Origin: Marinobacter denitrificans
GTDB lineage: Bacteria > Pseudomonadota > Gammaproteobacteria > Pseudomonadales > Oleiphilaceae
DNA length: 64,000 nucleotides
Direction of reading: 5' to 3'
Assembly: GCF_008795955.1 (NCBI RefSeq)
Contig: NZ_VMHN01000003.1
Span: forward strand, 124,001-188,000
This document shows, in pieces, positions 38,876 through 48,287 of this stretch; positions within the stretch are counted from its first letter, which is position 1, and every line of letters starts with the position of its first letter. The notes below the pieces were generated by a model that did no database searches, was not told where the DNA came from, and saw only the letters and a list, made by a program, of their open reading frames with translations. The position numbers were made by a program, and so were the translations under genes.

Positions 38876-39853
38876 ATGATGATCAAACGAAGCCTGTCGT
38901 TCATCGCGGCAGCGGCTTTCAGCCTTCATGCCACTGCGTGGCAACCTTCCGGAAAAGTTGAATGCATTGCTCCGTCAGATCCGGGCGGCGGCTGGGATTT
39001 TACCTGCCGCAGTGCTGGTAACGTTCTCAGGGACCTTGAGCTGATTGATGGCAGCGTGCAGACCGTGAACATGGCCGGGGCAGGTGGTGGTGTTGCCTAT
39101 GCCCACACCGTCAGCAAGCGCGCGGAAGACGACAAGCTGATCGTGGCTGCGTCAACAGCAACCACCACCCGCCTGGCCCAGAAGCAGTTTCCGGGGCTGG
39201 AGGCCGACATGGTGACCTGGATTGGCGCCCTGGGGGCCGACTATGGCGTTATTGCCGTGGGCAAGGACTCTGAATATGAAAATCTGAATCAGCTTCTGGA
39301 TGCCGCCAAAAAGAATCCGAAATCGGTGAAGTTTGCCGGCGGCAGTGCCAGAGGTGGCTGGGACCATCTGAAGGTGCTGATTGCTGCCAAGGCGGCTGGC
39401 GCCGATGAGCTGCCTGAAATTCCCTACCTTTCCTACAACAATGGCGGCGAGGCCATGACACAGGTGGTCGGTGGCCAGGTGGACGCCTTTACGGGTGACA
39501 TCTCCGAAGTGACCGGTTTTCTGTCGTCGGGTGATCTTCGTGTTCTGGCTGTGCTGGCAGATGAGCGCTTGCCAGGAGACTTTGCGGATATCCCCACAGC
39601 AAAAGAGCAGGGGATTGATGCGGTTGGTCCCAACTGGCGCGGCTTCTATATGCCCAAAGGCGCCTCCAGCGAGTCAAAAGAGTTCTGGCGTAATGCGATT
39701 GATACCCTCTATGCCAGTGACCAATGGAAGAAGGTTATGAAGGCCAACGGTCTCATTCCCTTCCATCCGCCAGCGGGAGAGTTCGATGCTTTTGTGAAAC
39801 AACAGGTGCAGGACATCGAAGGCCTGTCTCGGGAAATAGGGCTGCTGAAATGA
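38876..39853 (+). CDS. tctC: Tripartite tricarboxylate transporter receptor (TctC family)
   Basis: The periplasmic solute-binding subunit, 325 residues, with a signal peptide ending ATA (about residue 20). The mature protein has TctC/Bug features: VECIAPSDPGGGWDFTCRS and AGAGGGVAYAH. The ligand could be citrate, tricarballylate or another carboxylate. AGAGG is 8 nt before the ATG at 38876; a GTG three codons upstream overlaps this site. The stop overlaps tctB. Confidence 0.92.
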   Translation: MMIKRSLSFIAAAAFSLHATAWQPSGKVECIAPSDPGGGWDFTCRSAGNVLRDLELIDGSVQTVNMAGAGGGVAYAHTVSKRAEDDKLIVAASTATTTRLAQKQFPGLEADMVTWIGALGADYGVIAVGKDSEYENLNQLLDAAKKNPKSVKFAGGSARGGWDHLKVLIAAKAAGADELPEIPYLSYNNGGEAMTQVVGGQVDAFTGDISEVTGFLSSGDLRVLAVLADERLPGDFADIPTAKEQGIDAVGPNWRGFYMPKGASSESKEFWRNAIDTLYASDQWKKVMKANGLIPFHPPAGEFDAFVKQQVQDIEGLSREIGLLK

Positions 39854-40296
39854 CGGGGCTCGGTGATCGATTTCTCGGCCTGGGCCTTCTGGTGCTGGCG
39901 GTTGCCTATGGCTGGGTCGCTCAGCAGTGGCCCGAGCCTTTTGGTGGCGCCGAGACCGTGGGGCCGGAAACCTTCCCGACCATCCTTGCGGTTGTTCTGG
40001 CTGCTGGCAGCATCTACCTGATGGTCAAGCCGGACCCGGACGCTCAGTGGCCGCTGGGCAGAACAGCACTGGAGCTCGTGGTGTCCCTCGTTGTGCTGGT
40101 GGTGTACGCACTGTTGCTTGAACCCCTGGGGTTTGTCATTTCGACAACGCTGGCTGTAGGGCTTCTTAGCTGGCGCATGGGCGCTCCTGTCAGAAGCGCC
40201 TTCCTGACCGGCCTGTCGAGTGCGGTGGTGGTATTTGTGCTGTTCAACTTCGGCCTGTCCCTGAACCTGCCCGCCGGCTTACTGGAGGTGAACTGA
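39850..40296 (+). CDS. tctB: Tripartite tricarboxylate transporter small permease (TctB family)
   Basis: A 148-residue protein with four hydrophobic helices (about 8-24, 40-58, 76-94 and 98-140 in two pieces). The PET-containing GGAETVGPETFPTILA loop is typical of TctB. The start overlaps the tctC stop (ATGA), and the stop shares one base with tctA. An earlier in-frame start within tctC is rejected because the preceding residues are non-family. Confidence 0.92.
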   Translation: MTGLGDRFLGLGLLVLAVAYGWVAQQWPEPFGGAETVGPETFPTILAVVLAAGSIYLMVKPDPDAQWPLGRTALELVVSLVVLVVYALLLEPLGFVISTTLAVGLLSWRMGAPVRSAFLTGLSSAVVVFVLFNFGLSLNLPAGLLEVN

Positions 40297-41822
40297 TGGA
40301 AACGCTCGGTTTTCTCATCGAGGGTTTTGCGGTTGCGTTAACACCGTACAACCTGATGTTTGCGCTGTTTGGCGCCTTTGCCGGTACGCTGATTGGCTGT
40401 CTGCCGGGCCTTGGTCCTGCCAATGGCGTGGCTATTCTTATTCCCCTGGCGTTTGCCCTCGGCCTGCCCCCCGAAACGGCCATGATCCTGCTGACCTCGG
40501 TGTACGCGGGTGCCATGTACGGCGGTCGCATTTCTTCAATCCTGCTCAACATCCCCGGTGACGAACCGGCAATGATGACCTGTCTGGACGGCTATCCCAT
40601 GGCCCAGAAGGGGCGGGCGGCAGATGCGCTGGCGATTTCAGCGATTGCGTCCTTCTCGGGCGGCCTGATAGGTACGATCGGCCTGATCATGCTGGCACCC
40701 GTGCTGGCAAAGTTCGCGCTGAGTTTTGGCCCTGCGGAGTATTTCGCGCTGTTTCTGCTGGCTTTCGCAACCCTGGGCGGTATCACCGGCAAGAACCCGA
40801 TGAAAACGGTTATTGCCGCCACCCTGGGGATCATGATCTCCACGGTAGGTATTGATATCTCCACCGGCACCCAGCGCTACACCTTCGGGGTGCTGGAACT
40901 GTACGAAGGGATTGACTTCATCCTTGCCATCGTTGGCCTGTTCGCCATTTCTGAGCTGCTGTTTTTCGTGGAGTCACGGATCGGTGGCGGACGCAAAAAG
41001 ATGAATGTGGGCAAGCTGACGCTTACTTTCAAGGAAATCCTTACCACCATCCCCACCCAGTTGCGCGGTGGTGTGCTCGGGTTTATTTCCGGGGTTCTAC
41101 CCGGCGCCGGTGCCTCCCTGGGCAGCTTTATCAGCTACACCCTGGAAAAGCAGGTGCTGGGCAAAAAAGGACACTTCGGTGAAGGTGACATACGTGGCGT
41201 GGTAGCCCCTGAAGCTGGGAATAACGGGGCCTCATCAGGGGCATTGGTTCCCATGCTGACCCTGGGGGTCCCCGGAAGCGGGACCACGGCCGTGCTGCTG
41301 GCGATGTTGATCTCACTGAACATCACGCCCGGCCCGCTGATGTTTACCCAGAATGCCGATATTGTCTGGGGCGTTATCGCAGCCCTTCTTATAGGCAACG
41401 TGCTTTTGTTGCTGCTGAACATCCCGCTGGTCGGATTCTTTGTGCGGCTTCTATCCGTTCCCCCCATGTACCTGTTGCCCATCGTGACCATGGTGGCCTT
41501 CGTTGGCATCTACTCCATCAGCAATAGCACCTTCGACCTGTACTTCATGGTGGCGTTTGGTGCCGTGGGGTATTTCCTGAGAAAGCTGGAGGTGCCGGTG
41601 GTGCCGATCATCCTCGGCCTGTTGTTGGGGCCGGAAATGGAGAAAAACCTCGGGCATGCGCTGGTGCTGTCTGACGGTGACTGGAGTGTCCTTTGGGCCA
41701 GCACCCTGGCCAAGAGTTTCTGGTTGGTTGCGGGCCTGAGCCTGGTATTGCCTTACGTGGTTGGCCCCATGCTGCGTCGCCGTATGAACGCTGCCATGAA
41801 GGAAAGCCCGGTAAGCGATTGA
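40296..41822 (+). CDS. tctA: Tripartite tricarboxylate transporter large permease (TctA family)
   Basis: A 508-residue, about 11-helix permease. Repeated TctA motifs are present: FAGTLIGCLPGLGPANGVA and VLPGAGASLGSFISYT, then the glycine-rich GVPGSGTTAVLLAMLI. These would provide the sodium/proton-coupled path for solutes delivered by TctC. It overlaps tctB and is followed after 76 bp by a porin gene. Confidence 0.95.
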   Translation: METLGFLIEGFAVALTPYNLMFALFGAFAGTLIGCLPGLGPANGVAILIPLAFALGLPPETAMILLTSVYAGAMYGGRISSILLNIPGDEPAMMTCLDGYPMAQKGRAADALAISAIASFSGGLIGTIGLIMLAPVLAKFALSFGPAEYFALFLLAFATLGGITGKNPMKTVIAATLGIMISTVGIDISTGTQRYTFGVLELYEGIDFILAIVGLFAISELLFFVESRIGGGRKKMNVGKLTLTFKEILTTIPTQLRGGVLGFISGVLPGAGASLGSFISYTLEKQVLGKKGHFGEGDIRGVVAPEAGNNGASSGALVPMLTLGVPGSGTTAVLLAMLISLNITPGPLMFTQNADIVWGVIAALLIGNVLLLLLNIPLVGFFVRLLSVPPMYLLPIVTMVAFVGIYSISNSTFDLYFMVAFGAVGYFLRKLEVPVVPIILGLLLGPEMEKNLGHALVLSDGDWSVLWASTLAKSFWLVAGLSLVLPYVVGPMLRRRMNAAMKESPVSD

Positions 41823-41898
41823 GCGTGGTCCGGCTCATTTCAACGGACCTTTGTCAGTCCTGAAAAGCAATAAATACAATCAAGAGAGGAATTGTTCA

Positions 41899-43008
41899 AT
41901 GAGAAAACAAAAACTATTGGTGTCTTGCATTACCGCGGCTGTCTGTGGCTTCACTGCCTCCGGCGTGGTGGCCCAGTCCAAGGCGCCGAAGATCTCCAGT
42001 GAGGTGCCGGTATCGGATATCGCCGTTGATGTCTATGGCCAGCTGAACTACGGCGTTCTGTTCGGGGATACCGGTGACGGCAGTGAGCACTTTATCGTTG
42101 ACAATGACAACAGCGGTAGCCGCATCGGGGCAAAGCTGAAAGGCGATCTCGATGGTACAGATCTGACAATCGGCGCCCATGTGGAACTGGAGTACCAGCA
42201 GAATGCCTCCAACAAGGTGACCCTTGAAGAGCGCTCAATCAGTGGCGAATTCAACGAGCGTCAGCTCAACCTTTTTGTTTCAGGTGGATTCGGCAAGGTA
42301 TCACTCGGTCAGGGTGACGGGGCGGCAAACGGAAATATCGAACGGGACCTGTCGGGTACCAAGGTTATATCCTACACCAATCCCAGCCTGGTGGGTGGCA
42401 GCCTCGACTTTCTGGATGACGCCAGCAGTACCCGGGTTGCGCTCGGGGCGACAACCAGCGATCAGGACTTCGAGAGCCGTTATAGCCGTGTGAGATACGA
42501 CCTTCCCGCCATGGGGGCGTTCAAGCCCGTGATAAGCCAGGGTATCAAAGGTGGTGATGATGTGACGGAAATCGGGGTCAGGTTCTCTGGAGAGTTTGGC
42601 GGCAAGATCGACGGGGCTTTGGGGTATTCGGTCAGGGATGTAGGCGGCGTAGCTGGCGACTCCGAGACTATGGGCGGCTCACTGTCATGGTTGCATGACA
42701 GTGGTATCAACCTCACGGGGGCTTACTCGACAAACAGCGACGATAACCCGGCTAATCCAGACGCCGATTTCTACCTCGCCAAACTGGGCTACAAATTTGG
42801 CAGGCATGCCTTTGATATCCACTACATGGAAACGGAAGACCGCGCAGAAAAGGGCGATTCGGCGGAAACCGTCGGGGTAGGTTATGTCTTTACCCCGATC
42901 AAGTGGTTTGAGACCTATGCCGGTTACAACAACCATTCTCTGGATCGCTCAGGCGCAGACTTTGATGATGTCAGCACGGTGCTGGTCGGAGGGCGGCTCA
43001 AATTCTGA
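41899..43008 (+). CDS. Gram-negative outer-membrane porin
   Basis: A 369-residue beta-barrel porin. The signal peptide ends VVAQ (about residue 26). The mature part has alternating amphipathic strands, starting DVYGQLNYGVL and ending LVGGRLKF with the C-terminal phenylalanine needed for outer-membrane assembly. GAGAGGA is 9 nt before the ATG. It lies downstream of tctCBA and before a strong terminator, so it probably gives outer-membrane access for the same carboxylate; this is inference. Confidence 0.92.
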   Translation: MRKQKLLVSCITAAVCGFTASGVVAQSKAPKISSEVPVSDIAVDVYGQLNYGVLFGDTGDGSEHFIVDNDNSGSRIGAKLKGDLDGTDLTIGAHVELEYQQNASNKVTLEERSISGEFNERQLNLFVSGGFGKVSLGQGDGAANGNIERDLSGTKVISYTNPSLVGGSLDFLDDASSTRVALGATTSDQDFESRYSRVRYDLPAMGAFKPVISQGIKGGDDVTEIGVRFSGEFGGKIDGALGYSVRDVGGVAGDSETMGGSLSWLHDSGINLTGAYSTNSDDNPANPDADFYLAKLGYKFGRHAFDIHYMETEDRAEKGDSAETVGVGYVFTPIKWFETYAGYNNHSLDRSGADFDDVSTVLVGGRLKF

Positions 43009-43053
43009 ACCGCCCGCATCTGTTGTTGTGCCCGGGTGAATAGCCCCCACTTT

Positions 43054-43088
43054 GCCGCACCGGTTTCCCGGTGCGGCTTTTTTGCTTT
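43054..43088 (+). terminator. Intrinsic terminator after the porin
   Basis: GCCGCACCGG pairs perfectly with CCGGTGCGGC across a TTTC loop, followed by TTTTTTGCTTTT. It ends the tctCBA-porin unit and also faces the convergent PhoH gene. Confidence 0.93.
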
Positions 43089-43099
43089 TACCTGAAAGA

Positions 43100-44485
43100 T
43101 TAGAGATTTGCTTCTGCGTATTCCGCCAGTACCGACCTGGGCACACCCTGGAGGTGAATATGCCCACCATGGCGGAAGCTCTTGAAGCGTTCGGTCATAT
43201 AGGTCAGGCCCGAACTCAGGGCGCTGAGGTACGGCGTGTCGATCTGTGCCAGGTTGCCCAGGCAGATCACCTTGGAGCCGTTGCCGGCACGGGTAATGAT
43301 GGTCTTGATCTGATGGGGCGTCAGGTTCTGGGATTCATCAATGATGATCAGGCTGTGCTGGAAACTGCGCCCGCGGATGTAGTTCATCGATTTGAAGTGC
43401 AGCGGCACCTTGCTGAGGATGTAGTCCACGCTGGCGGTCATGTTCTCATCGTCTTCGTGGAGGGCTTCCAGGTTGTCCACGATGGCGCCCAGCCAGGGCT
43501 CCATTTTCTCGGCCTCGGTGCCCGGCAGGAAGCCGATATCCTCGTCCAGCCCCTGGGTGCTGCGCGTAGCAATAATCCGTTTATAGATCTTGCTGGCAAC
43601 GGTCATCTCGATGCAAGCGGCCAAGGCCAGGATCGTTTTGCCGGAGCCGGCGGAGCCGGTGAGGTTCACCAGGTGGATGTCCGGGTCCAGCAGCAGGTTC
43701 AGAGCGATGGCCTGGTAGATGTCCCGTGGTACCAGGCCCCAGACTTCTTCATTCATCAGGTCGTGCTGATGCAGGTCACGGATAACGATCTGGTCGTCGC
43801 TGAGATCCGATACCTTGCCTACGAAGCCCTGCTCGTCAATCACGAACTCGTTGATCGTCAGCTTGGCCAGGTCGCCCTCGCGGCGCAGGATATGCTCGGT
43901 GATGCCTTCCCGCTGGATGGTTTCCACTTTCTCGATGGTGTCCCAGAAGGAGTTGGAGAACTCCTTGTAACCCTTGGGCAGGAGGTCGATGTCGTCCAGC
44001 AGCATGTCATTGTGGTAGTCCTGGGCTTCCACACCGAAACCCCGGGCTTTCAGGCGCATGTTGATGTCCTTGCTGACAAGGATGATATCGCGGGACTTGT
44101 GGCGGGCCTGCAGGGCGGCCAGGGTGTTTATGATCTTGTTGTCGTTGAGGTGTTCCGGCAGGGCATGGTTGCCATGATGCTCGGTGCTCATCAGTATCGA
44201 CAGTGCCCCCAGGGGTTCTGCCTTTTTGCCGCGCACAATAGGAACGCCTTTCTCTATGTCTCCGGGGCTGGCGTCTCCCAACAACTTGTCGATGTTGCGT
44301 ATGGCCTGGCGGCAGTCAGCGGCGACCGCCTGTTTTCCGGATTTGAGACTGTCGAGTTCTTCAAGGACCGTCATCGGGATAATGACGTCATGTTCTTCAA
44401 AATTCAGGAGGGCGTTCGGGTCGTGGATGAGGACGTTGGTGTCGAGGACATACATCTTTCTGCGAGCCTGCGGTGCTCTTGGCAT
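43100..44485 (-). CDS. PIN domain-PhoH ATPase fusion
   Basis: A 461-residue protein with an N-terminal PIN-like nuclease domain (about 11-150, YVLDTNVLIHDP supplying the first acidic residue). A C-terminal PhoH P-loop ATPase domain spans about 250-460 (Walker A GSAGSGKT, Walker B SLIIIDESQN). Such PhoH2-type fusions are thought to act as RNA helicase-nucleases. Start at the ATG giving MPRAPQARRKMYVL; the internal ATG before YVLD is an alternative. It follows the CBS gene by 20 bp and is probably cotranscribed. Confidence 0.93.
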   Translation of the reverse strand: MPRAPQARRKMYVLDTNVLIHDPNALLNFEEHDVIIPMTVLEELDSLKSGKQAVAADCRQAIRNIDKLLGDASPGDIEKGVPIVRGKKAEPLGALSILMSTEHHGNHALPEHLNDNKIINTLAALQARHKSRDIILVSKDINMRLKARGFGVEAQDYHNDMLLDDIDLLPKGYKEFSNSFWDTIEKVETIQREGITEHILRREGDLAKLTINEFVIDEQGFVGKVSDLSDDQIVIRDLHQHDLMNEEVWGLVPRDIYQAIALNLLLDPDIHLVNLTGSAGSGKTILALAACIEMTVASKIYKRIIATRSTQGLDEDIGFLPGTEAEKMEPWLGAIVDNLEALHEDDENMTASVDYILSKVPLHFKSMNYIRGRSFQHSLIIIDESQNLTPHQIKTIITRAGNGSKVICLGNLAQIDTPYLSALSSGLTYMTERFKSFRHGGHIHLQGVPRSVLAEYAEANL

Positions 44486-44505
44486 AGGGTGTGATACCTC
44501 TCTGG

Positions 44506-44997
44506 TCAGCCGTTCCCGGCACAGCGGTTGGTGAGCTCCTGGTCGGAGATCAGTTTGAGCATGTCATACGTGGTCACGATTCCGGTGATTTTCTCATCTT
44601 TGGTGATGAAAATCCGGTGCAGGTGCTCACGCATCATAATATCGGCAATGTCGCGTACCGGCGTTTGCTCGTCAACGGATAACACGATGGGAGTCATGAT
44701 ATCGCGCACCTCCACCGGTACCTTGCCCATTTCCTCGAAAATGGCCATACGCAACCGCCTGGCTTCCTGTTCCTCTTCCGGCGTCATGCGGGTATCGGTT
44801 TCGGAGCGGGAGGCGTTCCAGCGGAATTCGGTGATGTCCTTGAGGGTGGCAATGCCGACGATCTCACCGGTTTCATCGGTAACAGGGCTGCCGGTGATCT
44901 CATTGTCGGTCAGGAATCTTGCCAGCCGGTCCATCGTCCATGACTGGGGTACGGCCTTGATGCTCGGGGTCATGATCTCGTAAGCGAGTACGGTCAT
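44506..44997 (-). CDS. CBS-domain protein
   Basis: A 163-residue protein made of a pair of CBS motifs (EIMTPSIKAVPQSWTMDRLA at about 7-60, DIMTPIVLSVDEQTPVRDIA at about 99-155) joined by a charged helical linker. CBS pairs bind adenosyl ligands such as AMP or ATP. No output domain is attached, so it likely regulates a partner. It lies upstream of the PIN-PhoH gene in the same direction. Confidence 0.9.
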   Translation of the reverse strand: MTVLAYEIMTPSIKAVPQSWTMDRLARFLTDNEITGSPVTDETGEIVGIATLKDITEFRWNASRSETDTRMTPEEEQEARRLRMAIFEEMGKVPVEVRDIMTPIVLSVDEQTPVRDIADIMMREHLHRIFITKDEKITGIVTTYDMLKLISDQELTNRCAGNG

Positions 44998-45055
44998 TTA
45001 CGATTCTGCTCCGTTAACAGGTCCTTTGTAAAAGAGCTTAGCTGCAACTGAGTGG

Positions 45056-45805
45056 CTAGTCATCCCCTGATTGAGTTTGCGGAACCACATCTTTCAGTTT
45101 TCCGTCATCGCCATAGACCAGTTCGTGGTTCTGATAACGGTCCCGCCGGGCTACGCGCTCCAATTGCTCGATTGAGCGGATGGGAATATCCACCAGCAGG
45201 GTATTGACCAACCAGCCGGGAATCGACCCGTTGGGGTTGGTGTGCTGTACCCAGATCATGCGGGTCTGGTCGCCTTCGGGGGTGAACCGGTACAGGGTGT
45301 CGGACTTGTCCACCCGGACGTAATCACTTTCTTTCTCACGCCGGTCGGGGATGGCATTCAGGTCCATCACGATCTCTCCGGTGGACTGGTCACCGCGCGT
45401 GCGAATGCGAATGACATAATCCCGGTCGGTGACCGGCCAGGGCATGTCATTAACCGAGTAGGCATAGCGGTCATGGAAACTGCCGTCTCCGAAGGCGTAG
45501 GATTCAGAACAGTTGTGCACCCATTCCACGCAGGATTGCGGATTGACCATGACGGCCATGAGGTTTTCGATGGGCACATCAAGGATGGCTTCCGCCTTGA
45601 AAGCCTGAAAGCTGGAGGCGGGCTGGTCGGTGGTAAACACCTGGATGTTGTCAGTCTCCTTGCGCAGGCTCCAGCCTTCGGCATTTTCATCCGGAAGGTC
45701 TGCCAGTGTGGTGGCCGAGGCCAGGGCAGACGCAATGGTTGCCACCAGCAACATGGCCAGCGTGGAAACCCGACGACGAGTGCCCGGGGTCCTCAGGTTA
45801 TGCAT
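45056..45805 (-). CDS. Periplasmic START/polyketide-cyclase-like lipid-binding protein
   Basis: A 249-residue protein with a signal peptide (about 1-35). A START-type helix-grip domain follows: ENAEGWSLRKETDNIQVFTT, MPWPVTDRDYVIRIRT and the long C-terminal helix region. START domains bind lipids or sterols in a pocket. No catalytic motif is apparent. It is minus strand, 58 bp upstream of the CBS gene, and could be the first gene of a START-CBS-PhoH unit. Confidence 0.85.
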   Translation of the reverse strand: MHNLRTPGTRRRVSTLAMLLVATIASALASATTLADLPDENAEGWSLRKETDNIQVFTTDQPASSFQAFKAEAILDVPIENLMAVMVNPQSCVEWVHNCSESYAFGDGSFHDRYAYSVNDMPWPVTDRDYVIRIRTRGDQSTGEIVMDLNAIPDRREKESDYVRVDKSDTLYRFTPEGDQTRMIWVQHTNPNGSIPGWLVNTLLVDIPIRSIEQLERVARRDRYQNHELVYGDDGKLKDVVPQTQSGDD

Positions 45806-45950
45806 AGGTTTCTCATCCTTGGAAATGTCCGGGCGAGTTTATCATGGGTAGTGGCGTGTCAGGCCGATGTAATCAGGGGATTGTGAACTGGGTAACTGAC
45901 TGAAATAGTGAAGGTAACTTTTGGCCCGATTTGACGGGCGCCGGGGAACC

Positions 45951-45981
45951 GGCAGCCCCGGCAGGTAAGGCCGGGGCTGCC
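45951..45981 (-). terminator. Hairpin after minE
   Basis: Perfect 12-nt arms GGCAGCCCCGGC and GCCGGGGCTGCC flank a 7-nt loop, 20 nt past the minE stop. No T-run follows, so it may act as a Rho-independent-like or 3'-stabilising stem. Confidence 0.55.
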
Positions 45982-46000
45982 TGGTGCACATCGGGGCAGG

Positions 46001-46255
46001 TCAGTGCTCGGGCAGCGTCACATTCAGCTCGAGTACGGAGCAGCTGTCATTGCGGTCCACTTCCACCTGCACCATGTCGTCGCTGATCTGAACGTACTTG
46101 CGGATGACCTCCAGCAGCTCTCTCTGCAGCTCCGGCAGGTAGTCCGGCTGTTCGCGCTGGCCCCGCTCATGGGCAACGATGATCTGGAGCCGTTCTTTGG
46201 CAACGCTGGCGGAGCGATTGTTCTTCTTGCTCTTGAAATAGTCGAAGAAACTCAT
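46001..46255 (-). CDS. minE: Cell-division topological specificity factor MinE
   Basis: The 84-residue protein stimulates MinD ATPase and drives pole-to-pole oscillation. The N-terminal [12 protein letters not shown] membrane-targeting segment and the anti-MinCD region [12 protein letters not shown] are intact. It starts 3 bp after the minD stop. Confidence 0.96.
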   Translation of the reverse strand: MSFFDYFKSKKNNRSASVAKERLQIIVAHERGQREQPDYLPELQRELLEVIRKYVQISDDMVQVEVDRNDSCSVLELNVTLPEH

Positions 46256-46258
46256 CCG

Positions 46259-47071
46259 TCAGCCCCCCTTGAACATCCGTGAGAAGAATCCCTTTTTCTG
46301 GGATGACATGAAGCGATGCTCGCGCTCCTCACCCAGCAGACGGGCAACAGCATCATCATAGGCCTGCCCGGCGTCGCTGTCTTCCTCCAGAATGACGGGA
46401 AGCCCCTGGTTGGAGGCGTTCAGTACAATCTGTGATTCGGGAATTACCCCCAGCAAGGGAATGGCGAGGATTTCTTCCACGTCTGCCACGGACAGCATTT
46501 CCCCCCGGGACACCCGGTCCGGGTTGTAGCGGGTCAGCAACAGGTGTTCCTTTACCGGGTCCTGGCCCATCTCAGCTCGACGGGACTTACTTTGCAGAAT
46601 GCCCAGAATGCGGTCCGAGTCCCGTACGGAAGAGACTTCCGGGTTGGTCACTACGATCGCCTCGTCAGCGTAGTACAGGGCCATCAGGGCGCCGTGCTCA
46701 ATGCCGGCCGGAGAGTCGCAGACGATATAGTCGAAGCGTTCAGACAGGTCATTGATGACCTTCTCAACACCCTCTCTGGTGAGCGCCTCCTTCTCCCGGG
46801 TCTGGGAGGCAGGAAGGATATAGAGGGTATCAACCCGTTTGTCCCGGATCAGGGCCTGGTTCAGTGTGGCTTCGCCCTGGATCACGTTCACGAAGTCGTA
46901 CACCACCCTGCGTTCGCAGTTCATGATGAGATCCAGGTTGCGCAGGCCCACGTCAAAATCGATAACCACTGTCTTGTGGCCACGTCTTGCCAGCCCGGTG
47001 CTGATGGAGGCGCTGGTTGTGGTTTTACCTACGCCACCTTTTCCTGAGGTAACGACAATGATTCTAGCCAA
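46259..47071 (-). CDS. minD: Septum site-determining ATPase MinD
   Basis: A 270-residue ParA/MinD ATPase that recruits MinC to the membrane. The deviant Walker A is SGKGGVGKTT at 9-18. The C-terminal amphipathic membrane helix is KKGFFSRMFKGG. A 65-bp gap separates it from minC. Confidence 0.97.
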   Translation of the reverse strand: MARIIVVTSGKGGVGKTTTSASISTGLARRGHKTVVIDFDVGLRNLDLIMNCERRVVYDFVNVIQGEATLNQALIRDKRVDTLYILPASQTREKEALTREGVEKVINDLSERFDYIVCDSPAGIEHGALMALYYADEAIVVTNPEVSSVRDSDRILGILQSKSRRAEMGQDPVKEHLLLTRYNPDRVSRGEMLSVADVEEILAIPLLGVIPESQIVLNASNQGLPVILEEDSDAGQAYDDAVARLLGEEREHRFMSSQKKGFFSRMFKGG

Positions 47072-47136
47072 GGTTGCATTCCTGTTTTGCGGTGGATTCG
47101 TCGTTTTCCCCGCATGAGCGGGTAGTTACGTTCTGA

Positions 47137-47901
47137 TCAGGCCTTTTCCAGTGGCGTCACCACCAGCAGATCATCCCTGAGCTGGATCTGCACGGCGGTT
47201 TTCCAGCCGTTGTCCTGAAGATCTTCGGAGATTTTATAGTGTCCGGCGATGGACACAAGCTCTGCTTCAAGAGACTGGCAGAATACCCGGGCGTGTTCGG
47301 CGCCATGGATGCCCGCCAGGGCCCGGCCGCGTAGAGGGCCATACACATGGACATTGCCCGCTGCCAGCACTTCAGCGCCGGCCTGGACTGGCGCCAGAAT
47401 GATCAGGTCGCCGTCCGGTGCGTATACCTGCTGCCCCGAGCGCACCGGCTGATTGATGATTCTGGCGGGTGCGGGCTCACCATGGTTTTCCACCCGTGGC
47501 GGTGCCGGGCTGTCTATGGCTTCGGCTGATTCTGTTTCCGGCCCGGTGTCAATCTCGCGGTCTCTCTGGTTGCCCCCAGGAAGCAGTGCCAGAGAAGCAC
47601 CCCGTGCCAGCCGGCGCTGGTCGTCGTTACCGCCGCGTACGCCGATCACGTGAATGTTGTGACGGCGGCAGGTGCCGATGATCTTGAAGAAATCCAGTTC
47701 GCTGCTCAGGCCCTCGTACTTCTCCAGGCTGACGATCAGCGGAATATCCTTGAAAAAGCCCGGAGCCTGGCTGATCTTGTCCCGTAGAGTGCTCTCGAAT
47801 TCTTCATCGTCAAAGAAGTACAGCTCCAGTGCCGTCATGGAAACGCTGGCACTCTTGAGCTGGAAACATTGTTTTACCCCTGATACGGCGGTTTCGCTCA
47901 T
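47137..47901 (-). CDS. minC: Septum site-determining protein MinC
   Basis: It inhibits FtsZ polymerisation away from mid-cell. The 254-residue product has an N-terminal FtsZ-binding domain (about 1-105), a variable linker rich in E/P (110-150), and the C-terminal beta-helix (DLIILAPVQAGAEVLAAGNVH, YGPLRGRALAGIHG). The start overlaps the HopJ-family stop by 4 bp, tying minCDE to the two genes upstream. Confidence 0.95.
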   Translation of the reverse strand: MSETAVSGVKQCFQLKSASVSMTALELYFFDDEEFESTLRDKISQAPGFFKDIPLIVSLEKYEGLSSELDFFKIIGTCRRHNIHVIGVRGGNDDQRRLARGASLALLPGGNQRDREIDTGPETESAEAIDSPAPPRVENHGEPAPARIINQPVRSGQQVYAPDGDLIILAPVQAGAEVLAAGNVHVYGPLRGRALAGIHGAEHARVFCQSLEAELVSIAGHYKISEDLQDNGWKTAVQIQLRDDLLVVTPLEKA

Positions 47902-48287
47902 GGGTGGTTCTCTTCCGTGGTGTCGTCCTGGGTGGTAGCCGGGCGTTTGCGAAGCGCCGGGCCGTCAAAGCGGATACCGGACCAGCCGGTGCCGATAAAC
48001 TGGCGAATGTTACCATGGCTCTCGCCCGCCGGCTCATCCAGCACCTGCCGGTAATGCTGTGCGAAGAGGCGCAATGTGTCAGCCTCGTTCAGGTTGCAGT
48101 ACTGGGCCAGGGCAAAAACCCGGCACGAACCGGCATTCTCGCCGGCGCCATTGTACAACGGGCCGTTGTGGAACCCGGTAGGCTGGTACTCAAAAAAACG
48201 GTCAATCAGGGCCAAGGTGTCGTCAAAGTTGCCATGGCCGGCCTCTGCGGAGGCCAGATGAATGCGAACCGCGTCATTGAGGTTCAT
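47898..48287 (-). CDS. HopJ-family protein
   Basis: A 129-residue protein of the HopJ type III effector family (PF08888), which is widespread in bacteria without type III secretion and of unknown function. The family pattern FYQP-like FEYQPTGFHNGPLYNGAG, SCRVFALAQYCNL and FIGTGWSGI are present. It lies between DUF1244 and minC with 4-bp overlaps on both sides. No secretion signal is visible, so a cytosolic role with cell division or metabolism is more likely than effector function. Confidence 0.87.
   Translation of the reverse strand: MNLNDAVRIHLASAEAGHGNFDDTLALIDRFFEYQPTGFHNGPLYNGAGENAGSCRVFALAQYCNLNEADTLRLFAQHYRQVLDEPAGESHGNIRQFIGTGWSGIRFDGPALRKRPATTQDDTTEENHP

Noticed and set aside
43052..44494. 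480-codon open frame on the plus strand opposite the PIN-PhoH gene
   Set aside because: Composition is that of an antisense shadow (Val, Gln, His rich) while the minus strand encodes clear PIN and PhoH motifs.
47898..48287. HopJ gene as evidence of type III secretion
   Set aside because: No secretion apparatus or chaperone genes occur nearby, and the family is common in bacteria without such a system.
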